64,000 nt of DNA from Casuarina equisetifolia (lineage: Eukaryota; Streptophyta; Magnoliopsida; Fagales; Casuarinaceae), in assembly GCA_028551475.1 (NCBI GenBank), contig CM052354.1, positions 26,063,258-26,127,257 of the forward strand, read 5' to 3'. How positions within the stretch are numbered: the first letter of the stretch is position 1; every line of letters starts with the position of its first letter. The position numbers were made by a program, and so were the translations under genes. The notes beneath the pieces are model-generated. The model did not search any database. It saw only the letters and a program-made list of their open reading frames with translations, and was not told the origin of the DNA. Of the stretch, positions 59,101-64,000 are shown one piece after another.

Positions 59101-62100
59101 ACCAAGTTATTCATTGGTTGCGGGATCTCTTTGCACTTTATGATCGGCCCCAGGTGGAGGGTTCGCCATTTCCTTCATCTATTCTATTAAGTATATATCT
59201 GTTGGTGGTTTTAACATCCAGACCTCAGACTAGTGGTTCCATTGACTGGGAATCTTGTCCTGGTGAGGCCATGCATGGAAATGAAAATCGAGAAGTTAAA
59301 ATTGCAGAGTCTGCTGATTCTGTGAATACCACTACAACTAATTCTGGAGATTATAGACCTCCATTGTCAGTACTAAATGGTGGTACAGTTGCATGTCTAC
59401 CGGATGTACCAGAGGATAGACCATTAGACGAGCCGTGTGACATAAGTAAAACGGATGAGTCAGTATGCCTGGGCAAAGATGGTGGAAAGAAGCTGACTAA
59501 CCATTCTGTTGAGATGAGCAATGGCAACGTGGGCAAGATTGATAGTCCAAATGAAACTCAGATTCAGGATAATGCAGAGCCTTTTGTCTCTCGGAAGGAT
59601 GAGAAACACTCAGATGTTGCCGAACAAAAGAATAAAAACATTTTGAGCTTGGAACAGCCAGTAGTATTTCTTCTTTCTGCCATAAGTGAAACGGGGCTTG
59701 TTAGTCTTCCTTCTTTGTTAACAGCTGTGTTACTGCAGGCTAACAATAGATTGTCCTCGGAGCAGGTAACAGGTTGCTGCAACTGCGCTTACAGTTGTAG
59801 AGTTCCTTCTCTTCCTTCTTTTTGGTTGTGGGGCTTTTCTGAAACTTTTCTTGCTCTTCTTGCATGGTGAAATTATTGATCCAGTTATTAAAATTCATGG
59901 GAATTTTCAGTTCTGTAGTTGTCATTCTAAGTTTTTCTGCACTGTTGCATTATATTTCAGCTCAATATGATAAGAACTTAGAAAATTAGGAAATTTGGCC
60001 AATCAGCTATTTTATTTTTTAAGTCAAATGTCATAACTGTTCTCCCCTGAGTGACGTCCTGGGAGGGCTGGCTTGGACATTGTTTGCACATTTAGTAGTT
60101 TGTACATGGCTGTTATCAAGACTTCAACCTATGTACTCACTGCAAACTTTTTCCATTGCACCAGAGAATGGTCCTTAGAATTTCTTTCTCAAGTAACTAA
60201 TAGAACCGTGCTGAAATAACTTCCATTCTGTTTCAGGCCTCATATATCCTTCCATCTAATTTTGAAGAAGCAGCAACTGGGGTGCTGAAGGTGCTAAACA
60301 ATTTGGCTCTTTTGGACCTTAAGTTCATGCAAAAGATGCTAGTAAGTTACCATCACTTGTCACTTCGGGATTAGTCTTTTGATAAGTTGTGGCTTGTCAA
60401 AGTTCACTTTTATACGATTCTCTTTAAATTCATGTTTTTTTTACAATATTAGCCTCTAATAAATTCTGATGCACTGAGCTGACCCTTATTTTCTTTATTT
60501 GCTTACAGGCCACGCCAGACCTGAAGATGGAATTTTTCCATTTGACGAGTTTTCTTCTTTCCCATTGCACCAGCAAGTGGAAAGTAGCTAGTGATCAGGT
60601 AATTTTTCCATGTCCCTGTTTCCTGATACACTGATATAGAACATTCCCCCCCCCCCCCCCCCCCCCCCCCCCAATTGGACGTGTATCATACATTTATTGA
60701 TTTCTATATTATTTGTGTTTCATTTACTAGCAAGTTAATCTTCCATGCAATCCCTCATGGCCGTACTTTTTTCAGTCCTTTTATGTGTATCTTAATGTTT
60801 GCATTTTGGGTTTTTCACTGTTGCATCCACTGCTTTTCTCCGTTTTAATGCTTTTAGAGGACCGATTGAATGCTGATTACAATTGGTAACTATCAATTGA
60901 AGTATCAGTTTTGATCTCTCACTGTCTCTCTCTCATTGAAGGGGAGAGAGAGCATGAGGTGGGGACATTGCATCTTTTCGTTTATGTCCAGTTTCATATG
61001 TACGGTACTGATTAGTGCTTGCAGCCTTCAAATTGGTCACATTATGAAGCCTGACTTGATCATGTTACAGCATTTCTTTTCCCTTCCCAAACTTTCCTGG
61101 CATTATTAATTGATACCCCTAACTGGAAATTCTGATAGTGAAACACATATTATTGACATTTATTTTCGTTCTTTGTTTAGTGCACTTGCTATAGAATTGT
61201 TTGACGTGAAGTGTGGAAGCAAAGTGGTAGAGGTGACTATCATGTTCACTTGCATAGACATGTGAGATGTCTTAAAATGGGTAGATGTATTTATACATGT
61301 GTTGGGAGAGGGGGAGTGTTGTATGGGGTTTCGTCTTTCTGTTGTATGAATTGTCATTTTTGTTTTTACAAATGAACTTTCCTCGTCGTATATGGCTCAT
61401 AACTACTGTTTGCTGCTGGTGGACAGTGTTGGGATAATGATATATATGGTAGTGTGGAGTATTCGGGGCACTCCTTAATAAATGCCTGCAAATTGTATGT
61501 CTCAGGTTGGATTGCTTCTTCTTGAGTCTTTGTCACTTCTTAGTCACTTTGCTTTGTTCCACCCGGGGAATCAAGCTGTCCTGCGATGGGGAAAGAGTCC
61601 TACAGTCCTTCACAAGGTAAGCAGAACCTTTTACAAAATTTCGCTTGGAAGTTAGTTAATGTGATAGGTGCAGAAACTAATTGTTGAGCTGGAGGACAGG
61701 TGTGCGATCTACCTTTTGTGTTCTTCAGTGACCCTGATTTGATGCCTGTCTTGGCTGGAACACTTGTTGCTGCCTGTTATGGGTGCGAGCAGAACAAAGG
61801 TTTGGTTCAGCAGGAAATCAGTGTAGATATGCTACTCTCCTTGTTAAGATCTTGCAGACATCTTTTGCCATCTGTTCAGTCTAGTTCTGGTTTTGAAAAT
61901 TCCATAGCAGATTATTCTAGTGAAAATAATCAAATGGGTCATGAAGTTAAGAGGTCTCAACCAGACGGTCTCATTAGGTCCAGCCGTTACAGTGCTAGAG
62001 GCACTAGGCTTTATTTGGGAAGAGGCAACAGTTTAGGAAACGGCATTAGAAATGGCAAGATCAGAAACCAACGAGATGTCAGGACAATCAAGGCTAGTGA

Positions 62101-62239
62101 AGAAGTGAGTTTGAAGCAAAATATACCGGCTTCAGAAACTTCCACTGTCATGCTGTGCTCTAGATTCCCTACTAGCTTTATCGATAGAGCGGAGCTGTTC
62201 TTTTCTTCTGGAGCCCCCAGTGTGGGTGAGGAAGCATGA
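53150..62239 (+). CDS. SCAPER-like protein (S-phase cyclin A-associated protein in the ER homologue)
   Basis: Eight exons, all joining in phase 0: 53150-53209, 54064-55374, 56306-58120, 58668-59765, 60237-60341, 60509-60598, 61506-61616 and 61700-62239, giving about 1709 residues. Residues 1-370 are acidic and low-complexity, with a repeated IKWGDLEDD/IKFGDIEND motif. Residues about 370-430 (RERLWCFLFENLNRAVDELY and onward) are the SCAPER N-terminal domain. A long Arg/Lys/Glu-rich charged helix covers roughly 700-950. The C-terminal half (LDFIASALPASH, NNLALLDLKFMQKML) looks like an alpha-helical repeat fold. Human SCAPER binds cyclin A/CDK2 at the ER and has been linked to cilia; the plant role is unknown. 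ATG 53150 opens a short exon whose product, ending GSGWFQVKK, continues directly into KHRSSSKFSLQGW. Confidence 0.9.
60646..60672 (+). repeat. uninterrupted run of 27 cytosines in a SCAPER-like intron
   Basis: The run lies 47 bp downstream of the end of exon 6 (60598). The opposite strand is a 27-base G run, able in principle to form a G-quadruplex, and the C strand an i-motif. Such pure C runs are unusual in plant introns and are error-prone in sequencing, so the exact length is doubtful. Confidence 0.9.
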
Positions 62240-63658
62240 GTTCAGCAGCAATACAACTTTTCATTATTTTAGCAGGCTATGCTTAGATGTGCACCCACAA
62301 TTTTCCGGGGGTGAACATGGGTATTCAATCAAATCTGCAGTTACTCTACGGGACTTTCCACTCAAAAATGCTGGAATGACATTATGAGGCGTTAGCATTA
62401 GAGAGAGAGAACAGCGTTTTTGGGACAACACTTCTGGGAAGACTGGATTTGTGGGTTTATTTGGTGGATCACGAGGAAGTTCTTGAGCTACATTGTATCC
62501 CAAGGTGTCCGAAGGGCACTGGTAAGCTTATAGTGATATATATATCTTACTATAAAAAGTTAAGTTACGAGTTCTGGTCAGCGGGTTGTGAATTCATGTA
62601 TATTAGAGTCGGATGTTTTGTGTATAATACAAAATGGAATTACGTAGAAAGCTTTAATGAAACTCCAGTAGTAATTTTGACTAGTACGTTTTGAGACTAG
62701 AACGTAACTATATTTAGTGTTTTGTGGCTCTGACAGGGAGGATATATATGTTTGTCTCGTTAACACCCTTCAATGCCATGTAGGTTTTCTCCTTCCTTTA
62801 ATCATACATTTGAGTTATGTGGGTTTTTTATCTTGGAAAACGTGTGACCCTCAATATCTTGAGATGCAAGGCGAACCAGTGACGCGTATGGGCAGTGAAA
62901 TTCTGCAGAGGGGAGGGGAAAAATAACTTGGGTTTTCTGACTAATAAAAAAAAGTCAGGCAACCAAGAGAGGCTCCAAAATGACTTTTGTCGTCTAAGTA
63001 CTTCGCTGAACGACGGTGTCGATTTCTTTGGTTTCCCGGTGGCTCAAAGGCCCAAACCAGTAGTAGGAAAGCTGTAAATTCAGCATAGTTCATATCAGGA
63101 AGAATTGGCAATTGATTATTTTCAACCATTTCTGACGGTTACACTCGTTCAGTCAGAGACTATTAATGAACAATTGATCTACAAGCTTCTGCTTTGCAAG
63201 GAATTACAAGGAGTCTGTATTTCCGCACTCATGCAGTCTTTCTGCTCTTCTGTACTTGGTTCTCTCCAGGTTTTCTGGATCACCAGCTACTTGGAGCTCC
63301 ATCCCAAAAAGGTGCACTGCTGAGGATCAAGACAGAACAACAGGACATACTTGTCTCGATAAACAGCAGTGACTGCAAAGTTTACAAATGATTTTCCCGA
63401 GGCTGTATTGTGTGAACTGGATTCTGCTGACACATGTTTCACAATGCTGAGATCTTCACACCGTCCTTTTGAGACTCTTATTAAGTTTCGCCTCCAGCAT
63501 ATTTCCTCCAGAGAAGACACGAACTGCTAAACAATGACTCACTAAAGTACAACATCTCAAATATTTAGAAGTACAAGCGTACAACAGGCACATCTAGGAT
63601 GAGTTGAACATGTTCTTAGCAACTAATTGCAGATGCTAACAAAGAATGGTTTATCTTA
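62240..63658. other. 3' UTR of the SCAPER-like gene and spacer
   Basis: The first several hundred bases are plausibly 3' untranslated sequence. I see no further gene on either strand; the open frames here are under 90 codons and unrelated to known families. Confidence 0.45.
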
Positions 63659-63787
63659 CTAAACTTTCGACTCTTCCAAGACCTCGTTTCCAGTAATGGT
63701 GCCTTTCTCTCCAGAATATGCACTCCCAGGAACCTTGACTAAAAGCTCGTCCTCATTTATGCTCTGTTTCTCCGAATGCCTTTCATT
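63659..63787 (-). CDS. possible last exon of a minus-strand gene leaving the window
   Basis: On the minus strand, a TTTCAG acceptor at 63788-63793 is followed by 42 codons and a TAG at 63659-63661. The predicted tail is hydrophilic (NERHSEKQSINEDELLVKV, later GEKGTITGNEVLEESKV), which looks like a real acidic C-terminus. I could not connect it cleanly to an upstream exon within the remaining 200 bp: the open segment YNLPAGNACEELSFYP near 63945-63990 lies in a phase that does not join with a standard GT donor. No family is recognised. Confidence 0.3.
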   Translation of the reverse strand, partial: NERHSEKQSINEDELLVKVPGSAYSGEKGTITGNEVLEESKV

Positions 63788-64000
63788 CTGAAATTCATTG
63801 GTCTAAACGGGCTGTTATTTTCAGGGTGAGGAATCAGGTTGTAACTTTTATGTCATAATCAGTTATGGTTTCACATCTCCATATCATACAAGGGGGAAGT
63901 CAACTTTAACCATTTCCGACAATGAAGAGTCTTACATGCAGGATAAAAACTCAGCTCTTCACATGCATTTCCAGCAGGAAGATTGTAACAAAAGACATAA

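Noticed and set aside
1..64000. CRISPR arrays, rRNA operons or bacterial-style gene clusters
   Set aside because: No spaced identical short repeats, no rRNA-like segments and all convincing genes are plant nuclear genes.

Overview
The window looks like nuclear DNA of a eudicot plant. It is AT-rich, its genes are split by short GT-AG introns, and its protein families are plant ones: a ZAT-type EAR-repressor zinc finger, a SNAP33-type SNARE, plant GH79 heparanase-like proteins, a TPD1-like secreted protein and a plant SCAPER homologue. I cannot name the species. I found no bacterial-style operons, CRISPR arrays, rRNA or convincing tRNA genes.

Layout. About 1-6.6 kb is mostly gene-poor. At 6.65-8.33 kb (+) lies an intronless four-finger C2H2 repressor. 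At 10.64-13.31 kb (+) lies a three-exon gene with three U1/matrin-type zinc fingers and an apparent C-terminal frameshift. At 15.40-19.99 kb (+) lies a seven-exon coiled-coil gene. At 22.2-26.5 kb (+) lies a SNAP33-like Qb+Qc SNARE gene with a GC-AG intron. At 28.40-28.69 kb (-) lies an ISD11/LYRM4-like gene. From 29.2 to 41.6 kb (-) there is a fragment of a papain-type protease propeptide, then a tandem array of three GH79 genes: a broken copy (A) and two apparently intact nine-exon copies (B and C). From 43.7 to about 52 kb a second tandem duplication carries one intact TPD1-like gene and one dead copy, the latter interrupted by a decayed LINE ORF1-like insertion. From 53.15 to 62.24 kb (+) an eight-exon gene encodes a SCAPER-like protein of about 1709 residues. 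The right edge may hold the last exon of a minus-strand gene.

The genes do not form an obvious pathway. They are independent genes: transcription control, RNA binding, membrane fusion, mitochondrial Fe-S assembly, cell-wall or glycoside hydrolysis, secreted signalling and SCAPER. The most informative content is evolutionary: two local duplications with unequal gene fates, reconstructable deletion breakpoints, and non-canonical GC-AG introns at protein-critical junctions. I did not find evidence of a wholly new biological system.
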